A stretch of DNA of 64,000 nucleotides from the NCBI RefSeq assembly GCF_902859875.1, contig NZ_CADIKF010000024.1, forward strand, positions 42,999 to 106,998. Direction: 5' to 3'. The first letter of the stretch is position 1, and every line of letters begins with the position of its first letter. This DNA comes from Paraburkholderia solisilvae. GTDB taxonomy: Bacteria > Pseudomonadota > Gammaproteobacteria > Burkholderiales > Burkholderiaceae. The notes beneath the pieces were generated by a model. It worked only from the letters and a program-made list of their open reading frames with translations. It was not told the origin of the DNA and searched no databases. A program made the position numbers and the translations under genes. Positions 46,059 to 54,969 of this stretch are shown piece after piece.

Positions 46059-46280
46059 TCACTTGAAGTGGCTGCGAAACGTCACGGCCGCGATGACCGC
46101 GACGCAGGGAATCAGCAGCAACGCGCCCCACGGCAGTTCATTGCGCTCGACGGCCACATACCAGTACAGCGCGCCGGCGCCCAGCGCGAGGGTGCCGAGG
46201 CCAACGAGCCAGGTGAGCGCGTACAGCGTCGCATGCGACGGTTTCTTCGTCGGCTTCGGATGTTCAGGAGTAGCAGGCAT
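46059..46280 (-). CDS. Small two-helix membrane protein, hypothetical
   Basis: 73-aa protein with a Pro/Lys-rich N-terminus (MPATPEHPKPTKKPSHA) and two hydrophobic helices (about 20-42 and 52-68) joined by ERNELPWG. It ends RSHFK. No clear Shine-Dalgarno is present. Family unknown; reads as a genuine small inner-membrane protein. Confidence 0.65.
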   Translation of the reverse strand: MPATPEHPKPTKKPSHATLYALTWLVGLGTLALGAGALYWYVAVERNELPWGALLLIPCVAVIAAVTFRSHFK

Positions 46281-46522
46281 TGTGTTTTCGTTGTTTCAGG
46301 GTCGCTGCGCGCCGCCGGACGCATTCGGCCGCCGCGCGCACCGCAAGAGATTAACCGATGAATGCGGCGCGCGGCTATCCGGACACGCTCGCCGATCCGG
46401 TTGACGTCACTTCGGTTTTTCCGAAGCTCGGCTTCTTCCTTTGCAGGTTTATTCGATTCCGCGTGTCCGCGAAACTGGGCGCTCCACTACTGCGGAATCG
46501 TCCGCTAACAAGGAGTCGCGCC

Positions 46523-46927
46523 ATGCGCACCTATTCCCGCAACAGCCCCGAAGCCGCCGCCCGTCTCGTCGCGCTGGCCCTGATCGCGGACGGACACGTC
46601 TGCAGCTCGGAAGACCGCGCGCTCGACCGGCTCAATGTGTCGCGCGAACTCGGGCTCGCGCCCGGCGAATTCCCGGCGATCGTGCAGGCATTGTGCGAAG
46701 ACCGGCTGCTCGCGCCGCCGTCATGGGCCGACACGGCGGGCGACCTCGACGGCGACCTGCTCACCACGCTGATGGCCGAAGTCGACGACCCCGCGCTGCG
46801 CCGCAAAGTGCTGCGCCTGTGTCTCTCGGTTTCGGTAGCCGACGACTATCTCGCCGATGGCGAGATCGCCCTGCTGGCCGCGATGCTCGAAGCATGGCGC
46901 CCACACCGCACGGCAATCGCGATGTAA
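46523..46927 (+). CDS. TerB-like helical protein
   Basis: 134-aa all-helical protein resembling the TerB/DjlA N-terminal fold: VALALIADGHVCSSEDRALDRL early and SVADDYLADGEIALLAAMLEAW near the C-terminus, each with acidic residues at the family's usual positions. The ATG at 46523 has AAGGAG a few bases upstream, which decides it against longer in-frame starts. Function unknown; TerB-type proteins are linked to tellurite and stress systems and a TerC-family gene lies 1.3 kb to the right. Confidence 0.75.
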   Translation: MRTYSRNSPEAAARLVALALIADGHVCSSEDRALDRLNVSRELGLAPGEFPAIVQALCEDRLLAPPSWADTAGDLDGDLLTTLMAEVDDPALRRKVLRLCLSVSVADDYLADGEIALLAAMLEAWRPHRTAIAM

Positions 46928-46971
46928 TGCGGCGTGCCGGGCATGGGAGCGGCGCAGCGCGTTTGTGCCCG

Positions 46972-47128
46972 GGCTTGGGGCTTGGGGCTTGGGGCTTGGG
47001 GCTTGGGGCTTGGGGGTTGGGGGCTTGGGGGCTTCGGGGCTTCGGGGCTTCGGGGCTTCGGGGCTTCGGGGCTTCGGGGCTTCGGGGCTTCGGGGCTTCA
47101 GGGCTTCAGGGCTTCAGGGCCTCAGGGC
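46972..47128. repeat. G-rich short tandem repeat array
   Basis: Consecutive 7- to 8-bp units: CTTGGGG about five times, CTTGGGGG variants, CTTCGGGG eight times, then CTTCAGGG three times and CCTCAGGG. It fills the gap between the TerB-like gene and the convergent nhaR gene. The plus strand carries many G4 runs. Confidence 0.95.
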
Positions 47129-47225
47129 CTCACGCCTGCAACCGACATCAACTAAGCATCGCCCTCGGCCCGGCTCACCGCACGGCCCGCGAGCCTCGCG
47201 CTCCGTCACGGCGCAGCGCCGGAAT

Positions 47226-48107
47226 TCAGTCCCGCGGCGCAGCCAGCACCCGCAACGCCAGCGGATGATGCTGACCGCGCCGCGAGCGGATCGCGTGAAT
47301 CTCCTCCACGACGTCCTGCGCGCGGCCCAGCCAGCGCAGCCCGCGCAGCAGCGACAGATCGTCGGCGCCCAGCTCCGCAAGCGGGAACACGCCGAGGCCG
47401 CGCGCGGCGAACACCGCCATCAGCGCGCTGTCTTCGAACTCGCCGACCACCTTCGGCCGCACCCCCGCCGACTCGAACCAGCGCTCGAGGCGCGCGCGCA
47501 GCGCGGCGTGGCCGGTCGGCAACAGCACCGGCAGTTCCGCGAGGCACGCCGGAAAGTGCGCCCGGCCCGATTTGCGCACGAGCGCAGCCGGCCCGTACCA
47601 GTCGACCGGCGATTCGGCGATGCGCTCGCTGAATACACGCAGGTCGGAGTTATGCGGCGCGGGCTGGCACGCGAGCACCAGATCGAGCCGATGCTGCGCG
47701 AGCTCCGCGAGCAGCTCGCCGTGTTCGCCCTCGTGGCACAGCAGCCGCAGCGCGGGTGTATCGAGCACCGGCGCGAGCAGCGCATGCGCGGCAAGCTTGG
47801 AGATGCCGTCCGACAAACCCACCGCAAGACGCGCAGCCGGCTCGTTCGCCGCCTCGCGTACCTCGTCGACGAGCGTCGCGCCGAGGTGAAAAATCTGCTC
47901 CGCGTGCCCGAACGCGGTCTGCCCGGCTTCGGTCATCGTCACGCCGCGCCCCGCCGGCTTCAGCAGCTGGCGGCCCATCGACTTTTCGAGCTCGCGGACC
48001 TGCGCGCTGATCGTCTGCACCGCCATATCGAGACGCTCCGCCGCACGGGCAAAACCGCCCTCCTTCACCACGACCCAAAAGTAGTACAGATGGCGAAAGT
48101 TCAGCAT
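47226..48107 (-). CDS. nhaR: LysR-family transcriptional regulator NhaR
   Basis: 293-aa LysR regulator. The winged helix-turn-helix starts MLNFRHLYYFWVVVKEGGFARAAE, a hallmark of NhaR, which in E. coli activates nhaA in response to Na+. The effector domain has FPACLAELPVLLPTGHAALRARLERWF and VVGEFEDSALMAVFAARGLGVFP, closely matching the NhaR layout. It is divergent from the TerC-family gene, 151 nt away, and may control it; no nhaA is in the window. Confidence 0.88.
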   Translation of the reverse strand: MLNFRHLYYFWVVVKEGGFARAAERLDMAVQTISAQVRELEKSMGRQLLKPAGRGVTMTEAGQTAFGHAEQIFHLGATLVDEVREAANEPAARLAVGLSDGISKLAAHALLAPVLDTPALRLLCHEGEHGELLAELAQHRLDLVLACQPAPHNSDLRVFSERIAESPVDWYGPAALVRKSGRAHFPACLAELPVLLPTGHAALRARLERWFESAGVRPKVVGEFEDSALMAVFAARGLGVFPLAELGADDLSLLRGLRWLGRAQDVVEEIHAIRSRRGQHHPLALRVLAAPRD

Positions 48108-48258
48108 ACGGACCTCGCTTCGGAAAAACCGATGTCGATTTCCGATTATGTCTGATTTCTTCGAATCTCAAAGTAGCCGATGATGGATCCTGACGCACCC
48201 GAACCCACCCCGGCGCGCGCACCTCGCTACCCACCCTTTCTTCAGACTGCGAACCGTT

Positions 48259-49053
48259 ATGGACTACCTGCTCGCTCTTGCCGCCGACCCCGCCGTGTGG
48301 GCCGCGCTCGTCACGCTCGTCGTGATGGAAGTCGTGCTGGGCATCGACAACCTGATCTTCATCTCGATCCTCAGCAACAAGCTGCCGCCGGCGCAGCGCG
48401 ACCGCGCGCGGCGCCTCGGCATTCTGCTTGCGCTCGTGCTGCGGCTCGGACTGCTCGCAACGGTCGCATGGATCGCACGCCTGACCGAACCCGCCTTCGA
48501 TCTGTTCGGCCACGCGTTCTCCTGGCGCGATGTGATCCTGATTGCAGGCGGCCTGTTCCTCGTCTGGAAGGCGACGCGCGAGATGCACCATCACGTCGCG
48601 CATGACGGCGCCGCGCAAGGAACCGCAAGCGCGGCCGGCACGCTGACCGCGTGGGCCGCGATCAGCCAGATTCTGCTGCTCGACCTCGTGTTTTCGGTCG
48701 ACAGCATCATCACCGCGGTCGGCATGACCGAACACGTGCCGATCATGTTCATCGCCGTGATCGCCGCGGTCACCGCCATGCTGTTCGCCGCCGGGCCGCT
48801 GTCGCGCTTTATCGAACGCAATCCGACCATCGTGATGCTCGCGCTCGCGTTCCTGCTCGTGATCGGCATGGCGCTGATGGCCGAAGGTTTCGGCACCCAT
48901 GTGCCGAAGGGCTACATCTATGCGGCGATGGCGTTCTCGGCTTTCGTCGAAGGGATGAACATGCTCGCGCGCCGCGCAAAGTCGCGGCGCAGCGCGGACA
49001 CGAGCGACGTCAAGCGCGATGGCGAACATGACGTGCGGCGCACCGGACGATAA
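48259..49053 (+). CDS. TerC-family integral membrane protein
   Basis: 264-aa inner-membrane protein with seven or so helices. The family motifs are VVMEVVLGIDNLIFISILSNKLP at the N-terminus and LLDLVFSVDSIITAVGMTEH in the middle, with paired acidic residues in the membrane. TerC proteins are implicated in tellurite resistance and manganese or metal export. The C-terminal 30 residues are basic and cytoplasmic. I found no yybP-ykoY riboswitch pattern in the 151-nt leader, so control by the divergent NhaR is the simpler idea. Confidence 0.9.
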   Translation: MDYLLALAADPAVWAALVTLVVMEVVLGIDNLIFISILSNKLPPAQRDRARRLGILLALVLRLGLLATVAWIARLTEPAFDLFGHAFSWRDVILIAGGLFLVWKATREMHHHVAHDGAAQGTASAAGTLTAWAAISQILLLDLVFSVDSIITAVGMTEHVPIMFIAVIAAVTAMLFAAGPLSRFIERNPTIVMLALAFLLVIGMALMAEGFGTHVPKGYIYAAMAFSAFVEGMNMLARRAKSRRSADTSDVKRDGEHDVRRTGR

Positions 49054-49228
49054 CCCGCAGCCGCGGCGCGATCCGCCCGAAAGCGCGACCGTCGGCGGTC
49101 GACGGTCGACGCCCGCCGAGGTGCGGAATAGACGAAGTCAAACCTCGGTTAAACCAGATTTTTCCGCAGCACGCCGCGCGCTACATTGAACACATCGCAA
49201 GCGGTACTGGAAATGAAGGAGCCAAGCC

Positions 49229-49546
49229 ATGAAGTGCCCTGTCTGCAAAACGCCTGACCTGCTGATGACCGAGCGCCAGTCGATCGAGATCGACTACTGC
49301 CCGGATTGCCGCGGCGTCTGGCTCGATCGCGGCGAACTCGACAAGCTCGTCGCGCAGGTCGGCGATGCGCCGCCGGCTCGCGCCGACGCGCGCTCGCGCA
49401 ACGACGACGCGCACGAGCTTCAGCGCGCCCGGCCGCACTACGACGGCGAGCGCCGCTACGACGAACGGCATCGTGGCGACTACCGTCACGAGCACGGCGG
49501 GTACAGGAAGAAGCGTTCGCTCTTCGACATCTTCGATTTCGACTGA
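49229..49546 (+). CDS. Zinc-ribbon (zf-TFIIB) protein
   Basis: 105-aa protein. Residues 1-45 form a zinc ribbon, CPVCKTPDLLMTER...YCPDCRGVWLDRGELDKL, typical of the zf-TFIIB family. The remainder is a charged His/Arg/Asp-rich linker ending in KKRSLFDIFDFD. Function unknown. AAGGAG lies ahead of the ATG. The C-terminal LFDIFDF motif looks like a short protein-binding tail. Confidence 0.88.
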   Translation: MKCPVCKTPDLLMTERQSIEIDYCPDCRGVWLDRGELDKLVAQVGDAPPARADARSRNDDAHELQRARPHYDGERRYDERHRGDYRHEHGGYRKKRSLFDIFDFD

Positions 49547-50037
49547 CGGCGCATGGCGCGACCGCGCACTGCACGACAAGCGGGCGCCCATGCGATCGTA
49601 GCAAGCCCCTCTGGCTCTAGCCGCCAGGCCCATGGACAAGGCTAGAGCTATTTGGCCGGCATTTGCCGGCCTTTTTTTTCGGCTTACGGCGCATCATGCA
49701 CGCCGAAAATCGCACGCCGCGGATCGCAAACGGCCCGTCGCCGCCGCTGCGCCGCGCCGTCGCCGCGTGTCAGGCGTTTCGTCGCGCGCCGCCTGCCGGT
49801 TCGGCCTGCGTTGCGTGCATGGATCGAGTTGCAGCAGGCGTTGCAGCCGACATTGCAACCGCCTTGCAGCGAGGGTGTAGCACCCCCAAACATTAAACTT
49901 TCGATCTTCACGCCGCGCGCCGGAACCGCCCCGCGGTTTTCGCGCCCTAAGTCCCGACTGACGCAACCGTACTGGCCGCGGCGGCGCCCCACGCCATCGC
50001 ACCGGTCGCGGCGTTTTCCCCTTCAAGGACTTCCTCC
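49547..50037. other. Intergenic region after the zinc-ribbon gene
   Basis: About 490 nt without a supported gene. It contains the terminator at 49654-49679; the rest is GC-rich with overlapping spurious frames only. No repeat or RNA gene was recognised. Confidence 0.5.
49654..49679 (+). terminator. Rho-independent terminator
   Basis: Stem GGCCGGC/GCCGGCC with an ATTT loop followed by eight T residues. It ends the zinc-ribbon gene's transcript. Confidence 0.93.
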
Positions 50038-50916
50038 ATGCGCGTAAAGCTGAACGACACCCATCTCTACTTCGACATCGAAGGCACCGGCCAACGGACG
50101 TCGGCCGCGGGTCTTGTCGACAAGCCGACCGTCATCGCACTGCACGGCGGCCTCGGCTTCGATCATGCGTACCTGCGCGACGGGCTCGGCCCGCTACGCG
50201 ACGAGGCGCAGGTGATCTACGTCGACCTGCGCGGCCAGGGGCGCTCGGGCCGGCCGGCGCTCGCGTCGTGCACGCTCGAGCAGATGGCCGACGACATCGC
50301 CGCGCTATGCGATCTGCTCGATATCGAGCGCGCGTTCGTGCTCGGACACTCCGCGGGCGGCTTTGTCGCGATGCATACGGCGTTGCGTCACCCCGCGCTC
50401 GTGCAGGGCCTGATTCTGTGTGCCAGTTCGCCGGCCATGCGTGCGCTTCCGGACGACCCGGGCAACCCGGCGCCGACGCTCGCATCGCGCGGCGACCCTG
50501 AGGCGCTCGCGATAATGGCGCGCATCGGCAGCGGCGATCTCACGCCGCAGATCATCGACGATTTCATCAAACGGGTCGGGCCGCTGCACACTGCGCCGTC
50601 GCATCCGGATGTTTTCGCGCGCATATTCACCTCGACCACGCCGGACATCGACATGATGCGGCATTTCATGCACACGATCGCACCGTCCTACGATCTGCGT
50701 GCGGAGCTCAATCGCATCGCGGCGCCGACGCTGGCGATCGCCGGGCGTCACGACTGGGTCTGCCCGCCGCGCGCGAGCCGCGCGATCGCACGCGGCATAC
50801 CGGGCGCGCGCTTCGTCGAATTCGATCATGCCGGCCACCTCATGTTCTCGGAAGAGCCCGAGCAGTTTCTCGAAGTCGTCAGCGGGTTTCTGATCGAACA
50901 CATGTCACACGCGTAA
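50038..50916 (+). CDS. Alpha/beta hydrolase, proline-iminopeptidase-like
   Basis: 292-aa cytoplasmic hydrolase. It has the oxyanion HGGLGFDHAYL, the strand-turn YVDLRGQGRS, the nucleophile elbow GHSAGG (Ser105), the acid in GRHDWVCPP and the histidine in DHAGHLMFSEEPEQF. The family spans peptidases, esterases and lactonases; the substrate cannot be assigned. The ATG follows AAGGACTTCCTCC. It is convergent with the GNAT gene. Confidence 0.87.
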   Translation: MRVKLNDTHLYFDIEGTGQRTSAAGLVDKPTVIALHGGLGFDHAYLRDGLGPLRDEAQVIYVDLRGQGRSGRPALASCTLEQMADDIAALCDLLDIERAFVLGHSAGGFVAMHTALRHPALVQGLILCASSPAMRALPDDPGNPAPTLASRGDPEALAIMARIGSGDLTPQIIDDFIKRVGPLHTAPSHPDVFARIFTSTTPDIDMMRHFMHTIAPSYDLRAELNRIAAPTLAIAGRHDWVCPPRASRAIARGIPGARFVEFDHAGHLMFSEEPEQFLEVVSGFLIEHMSHA

Positions 50917-51014
50917 GCGTTCGTTGCAGGGGCAACCATTCGGCGACGCAAACGCAAAAACCGCGATAGCCCAATGAGCCCGGCGAGCACACGCGGCAGC
51001 GAGCGCACCGCGCC

Positions 51015-51473
51015 TTAACCGGCAATCGGCTTGGCCATCTCGGTGGTCGCGCTCCAGCCGAGGCCCGCGTACAGATCGCGGCCGGCGTCGGTTGCGTGAA
51101 GAATCGCGAACTGCATGCCGCGTCTTGCGAATTCCGCTTCGGCCAGCTGCATCAGTTCGCGCGCGAGTCCGCGTCTGCGGTACGCAGGTTCGACATAGAC
51201 GTTCAGCACATATCCGCGCCGGTCCGAAACCGGATGCGACGGATGCGGCGGCCAGTCGATCAGCATCAGGCCGATGCCCGCGACCGGCTGATGCGCGTCG
51301 CTCAGCACATAGCCGAAGTAGCTGCGATCGCGCAAACGCGGCCGCAGCCACTCGCGAAAGTGCACGGTCATGGATTGCAGCACCGCGTCGTCGCGACCTG
51401 CCTCGCGAAACATCTGTTCGCGATGCCGGCAGACGAGTTCGAGATCCGCTTCTTCCAGCGCACGCACGTCCAT
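51015..51473 (-). CDS. GNAT-family N-acetyltransferase
   Basis: 152-aa acetyltransferase. The acetyl-CoA motif A is VLNVYVEPAYRRRGLARELM (R-x-x-G-x-A) and motif B is HATDAGRDLYAGLGW. The start MDVRALEEADLELV at 51473 gives the usual GNAT length; the long upstream extension is not coherent. Substrate unknown. Confidence 0.9.
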   Translation of the reverse strand: MDVRALEEADLELVCRHREQMFREAGRDDAVLQSMTVHFREWLRPRLRDRSYFGYVLSDAHQPVAGIGLMLIDWPPHPSHPVSDRRGYVLNVYVEPAYRRRGLARELMQLAEAEFARRGMQFAILHATDAGRDLYAGLGWSATTEMAKPIAG

Positions 51474-51663
51474 TCGATGCTTCTCCCCGATGCACGTATT
51501 CACGATTCGCGCTGACGCGCGCTGCGTTTGCCAACTTGCCAGCCGGCTGATTGCCGGTTCGTCGGTCGGTTCCTCGCGGTTCCTGGCCGCTTCGGTTTTG
51601 CCGAAGTCTAGCATTGGAAATGCCAGATTGTGAGTGCGAAACTTCGTCGATAGCATCGACGAG

Positions 51664-51765
51664 ATGCATTCATTTCTTCTGGTTTCCGGCGCGGGACTGC
51701 TGGCCGGCGCGATGAACGCGCTGGCCGGTGGCGGCCCGTTTGTCAGTTTGCCGGCCGCCTTCCCG
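51664..51765 (+). pseudogene. 5' remnant of a TauE/SafE-family sulfite exporter gene
   Basis: The frame from ATG 51664 encodes about 33 residues matching the start of TauE/SafE permeases (GLLAGAMNALAGGGPFVSLPA), then the reading loses all family character. The rest of the roughly 250-aa permease is absent from the window, so a deletion has left only the first helix. No mobile element is visible at the break. Confidence 0.7.
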
Positions 51766-51778
51766 ACTTCAGGAGACC

Positions 51779-51877
51779 ATGATGTCCGCTCTGCTCGAAA
51801 CGATCGGTTCACTGGCCATCGTCGTCAGCGTCGCGCTGCATCTGCTTGTGTTGCGACACCGCTCACACCGGCGTTGA
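51779..51877 (+). CDS. Possible 32-aa single-helix membrane peptide
   Basis: ATG ATG start with AGGAG four bases upstream; the product MMSALLETIGSLAIVVSVALHLL then a basic tail RHRSHRR is a single transmembrane helix with positive-inside charge. Too short for homology by eye. It sits directly after the TauE remnant and may be a chance frame. Confidence 0.35.
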   Translation: MMSALLETIGSLAIVVSVALHLLVLRHRSHRR

Positions 51878-51879
51878 TC

Positions 51880-52185
51880 CGTCGATCGCGAGACCGGCCG
51901 GACCGGCGGCTCCGGCAGGCATAGCCGCAGCCGCGTGCGCGCACGCATGCGCCGGCGTGCAGCGTCATGCCACGCGTGACGGTTGAACGCGCAACCATCA
52001 CCGCCACGCGCCAGAAAAAGCTCGTCCGGTTTCAAGTTTCGCCCCAACCCGCCGATATACGTGTTCGGAGCGATCGTCCGCTCCCGGAGGCATTCGCGCG
52101 CCTTTGCGGCGAACCGCTTCCAATTCCCTTCCGGATCAATCGCGATAGCCCCGGATCGAACGCAACCGAACCTGAAAACACTGCA
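51880..52185. other. Intergenic region before the secreted hydrolase gene
   Basis: About 305 nt, no supported gene, terminator or repeat seen. The frame upstream of the hydrolase start is open but not protein-like. Confidence 0.4.
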
Positions 52186-53601
52186 ATGCGTCGCCCGATG
52201 ACGCGACCCCTCAACGCCTTTCTTCTGTGCGCGGCACTGGCCGTCGTACACACCGCCTGTGCGGCATCGTCGGACGACGCGCTCAACACGCCCGCCGCGC
52301 CGCTGAACGAACGCGTGCTGACCGTGCCGGTCGACACATCGCCGCCGGTGCGTCTGCAAGTGACGCTTTATATGCCGTCGCGCGGCGGACCGTTTCCGCT
52401 CGCGCTGATCAATCACGGCGCGTCGCACGATCCGGCGAGCGCGCCGCGCGTCGCGGACCCGTTCATCCCTTACTACTTCCTGTCGCGCGGCTATGCGGTC
52501 GCGATGCCGATGATGCGCGGCTACGCCGGCTCGGGCGGCTACCTGCGTCCGCATGGCTGCGACGTTACCGGCAGCGGGCTCGACGCGGCGCACGACATCC
52601 GGAAGGTGCTCGATTTCGTCAAACAGCAGCCGGGCGTCGACGCATCGCATATCGTCGTCGCGGGCAAGAGCATGGGCGGCTGGAACACGCTTGCTTTCGG
52701 CACGCTGACCGCCGCCCAGCTATCCGATGTGAAGGGGCTGCTCGATTTCGCAGGCGGCGTGAAAGAATCCGACTGCGAGACGCCTGACGCGAGCCTGATC
52801 CGCGGCGCCGCGCAACTGGGCGCGCACACGCACTTGCGCTCGATCTGGTTCTACGGCGACAACGATCAGACTTTCGCGACCGCGACGTGGCGGCAGATGT
52901 ACGCGCAATACACGGCGGCGGGCGGCCGCGCGGAACTGGTCGACTATGGCGCGTTCCAGAAAGACGCGCATGCGATGACCGCATCGGGCGCGGGCCTGCC
53001 GCTGTGGGTGCAAAAGGCCGATGCATTCCTGCGCAGCATCGGCATGCCCGCTGCCGAAACCGACCCGCAGTACCTGCCCGGTCACGCGCCGGCCGCCACT
53101 ACCTATGCGGATCTGAACGACCTGAGCGCCATTCCGTACCTGAACGACGATCAGAAGGAAAAACTTTACCGCGGCTTTCTTGCCGCACCGCTGCCGCGCG
53201 CGATTGCGATCGGTATGACCAACGGCTCATGGGCGTCGGGCGGTTTCGATCCATCCGATGCGGCACTCAAGCGCTGCTGGCAGACCGCGCAGTATTGCCA
53301 GTTGTATGCGGTGGACAACACCGTCGTCTGGCCGCGGCTCGCCGCCGCGCCGCCGGCCACGCGGTTCGCGCCGCTCGCGGCGACAGGCGCCGTTCCCTAT
53401 CTGAATGCGCAAGGCCGCATTGCATACAGCAGGTTTCTCGCGATGCGCCGGCCGCGCGCATTCGCGATCGCGCCAGACGGCGCGTGGGGTGTGTCATCGG
53501 GAGTCGACCCGATCAATAGCGCACTCGTTCAGTGCGCAAACGGACACGAAGATTGCAGGCTGTATGCGGTCGACAACGACGTCGTCTGGCGCGGCAAGTA
53601 A
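52186..53601 (+). CDS. Exported alpha/beta hydrolase with duplicated C-terminal domain
   Basis: 471-aa protein. Residues 1-27 are a signal peptide (MRRPMTRPLNAFLLCAALAVV...), cleaved near HTACA-ASS. The hydrolase domain has INHGASHDP, the elbow GKSMGG (Ser162), the acid in FYGDNDQTF and His in KDAHAM. From about residue 320 there are two tandem repeats of some 70 residues, each with PYLN, a RAxAI strand, paired cysteines (CWQTAQYC and CANGHEDC) and the end LYAVDNxVVW. The repeats look disulfide-bonded and may bind a surface or substrate. The role is unknown; dienelactone-hydrolase-like esterases are the nearest family. Confidence 0.85.
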   Translation: MRRPMTRPLNAFLLCAALAVVHTACAASSDDALNTPAAPLNERVLTVPVDTSPPVRLQVTLYMPSRGGPFPLALINHGASHDPASAPRVADPFIPYYFLSRGYAVAMPMMRGYAGSGGYLRPHGCDVTGSGLDAAHDIRKVLDFVKQQPGVDASHIVVAGKSMGGWNTLAFGTLTAAQLSDVKGLLDFAGGVKESDCETPDASLIRGAAQLGAHTHLRSIWFYGDNDQTFATATWRQMYAQYTAAGGRAELVDYGAFQKDAHAMTASGAGLPLWVQKADAFLRSIGMPAAETDPQYLPGHAPAATTYADLNDLSAIPYLNDDQKEKLYRGFLAAPLPRAIAIGMTNGSWASGGFDPSDAALKRCWQTAQYCQLYAVDNTVVWPRLAAAPPATRFAPLAATGAVPYLNAQGRIAYSRFLAMRRPRAFAIAPDGAWGVSSGVDPINSALVQCANGHEDCRLYAVDNDVVWRGK

Positions 53602-53831
53602 CGCCGAAGTTCAGCGCAGGCGCTGACCGATGCGCGCGGTATTGCACCCCGACGGCCGTAAGCGCGCACTCTGCCGAGTGGCGCAGCAAATATCGTGCGT
53701 GTCTGGCAGAAAAATCAGATGTAAACCGCTTGACCTTCCGGCATGGGAATCATTGAAACTGATCATCGTCACACCGTCAGGCAGCGCGTGTCAGAAGCGC
53801 GAGCCGCAGCCGCTTACCTTGCCGAGGATGC

Positions 53832-54194
53832 ATGATAAAGCTCGACCTCATCGCCCCATGCGCCGTCGTGGCCGCCATGCTGGCGCTATCGCTGGCCACG
53901 CCGGATATCGCCGCGACGTCGCCGGATCGATCCGCCGCCACCGCAACGAACGGCCCGTCCCTATCCACATTCAAGCGGAAAGCGCAAACCATGTTTCGGG
54001 CCGTCAGCAGCGCGTACACCGGCGATGCGGGCGCCGAACTCATTGTGTATGCGACTACCTCGCAGGATCGCGCGATCGATCAGACGACCGACGTAGTGCC
54101 GCGCAGCGACGACTTGCACACGCTGCAAATGCGGCAGATTGCCGAACAGATCGCAACCGGGCAAACCCGAGAGCTCGACGCGACGAAAAAGTGA
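53832..54194 (+). CDS. Small exported protein, hypothetical
   Basis: 120-aa protein starting with a signal-like segment (MIKLDLIAPCAVVAAMLALSLATPDIAA). The rest is polar, with AGAELIVYATTSQDRAIDQTTDVVPRSDDLH and a charged tail. GAGG lies a few bases before the ATG. No family recognised. Confidence 0.6.
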   Translation: MIKLDLIAPCAVVAAMLALSLATPDIAATSPDRSAATATNGPSLSTFKRKAQTMFRAVSSAYTGDAGAELIVYATTSQDRAIDQTTDVVPRSDDLHTLQMRQIAEQIATGQTRELDATKK

Positions 54195-54335
54195 CCGGCC
54201 GGCGCGTTGCGCGCGCAAGCCACATTCCAATAGATGACGGTCGACCGGTAAATTATGCGCAGCGGTCGATCGTCGAGCGGCGCGGCGCAGGCAAAGCGTG
54301 CATGGCCGGCAGCCGCCGCGCGTGACACGCGCCGA

Positions 54336-54596
54336 TCAATCCGCGTCGGGCGGGTCGATTTCCTTGCGTTCGCGCCGCTCTTCATTGCCGCGGCGCGCAC
54401 GCAACCGCTGATGCGACAGCCGCGCGATGACCTCGCCGGCGCTCGCGCCAGCGGGAATTTCGTTACGAATCACCTTCGGCACCATCGGCAAACCCTGACG
54501 CTGCCTGCGTAGCGCCTTGGCGATCGCCGCGCGGCATTCCGGGCCGTGGCAATCCCATTCGTCACGAATTTTGTCGCAGTAACGGCACTTGTTCAT
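54336..54596 (-). CDS. Small Cys-containing hypothetical protein
   Basis: 86-aa basic protein. The N-terminus MNKCRYCDKIRDEWDCHGPEC has four cysteines and a histidine that could bind zinc; the remainder is Arg-rich and probably nucleic-acid binding or disordered, ending EIDPPDAD. The start at 54596 is chosen because it begins directly with the Cys motif. Function unknown. Confidence 0.6.
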   Translation of the reverse strand: MNKCRYCDKIRDEWDCHGPECRAAIAKALRRQRQGLPMVPKVIRNEIPAGASAGEVIARLSHQRLRARRGNEERRERKEIDPPDAD

Positions 54597-54969
54597 AAGG
54601 GACAGTCTAACCTCAAATGGGGCTCGTTTCTGACACAGCAAAACGCCGAATTGTCTGTCGGCATGCGTTGCTTCGCGATGCTTTATGACGTCATGGAGCA
54701 AATGACTGTTAGCGGGTTCCCCATCAATCCATCGTCGCAGCACCGCGCGGCCTTGCCGCGGCGCGGAACGCCCGCATCCGGCGCGGCCGGCATCGAAAGT
54801 TCATTCTTGTCATTGATGTCAACAATTGACTATAGTTGGGCTGTCGCACCACATCGAACCATGGCCTCACCAGCCGTCACCAAACTGGTCGTGCGATCGG
54901 GCTCGGCGCCGGCTGCGTGAAGCGGTTCGTTCGATACACGTTGCGCCATCGCAAAGGAGGCTTGGGCAC
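54597..54969. other. Intergenic region upstream of the Asp-nucleophile hydrolase
   Basis: About 370 nt between divergent genes with no supported coding sequence. It holds the promoter at 54807-54836 and a 5-3-5 inverted repeat GTCAA-CAA-TTGAC (54818-54830). Confidence 0.5.
54807..54836 (+). promoter_or_regulatory. Promoter of the Asp-nucleophile hydrolase gene
   Basis: -35 TTGTCA (54807-54812), 18-nt spacer, -10 TATAGT (54831-54836). The inverted repeat GTCAA-CAA-TTGAC lies in the spacer and touches the -10, as expected for an operator. Leader about 127 nt. Confidence 0.6.

Noticed and set aside
46441..47268. Plus-strand frame with GASGLRGFGASG-type repeats
   Set aside because: Translation of the G-rich tandem array; no start signal, no link to a real domain.
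48108..48258. yybP-ykoY manganese riboswitch before the TerC-family gene
   Set aside because: The 151-nt leader lacks the conserved paired-loop sequence; nothing riboswitch-like was visible.
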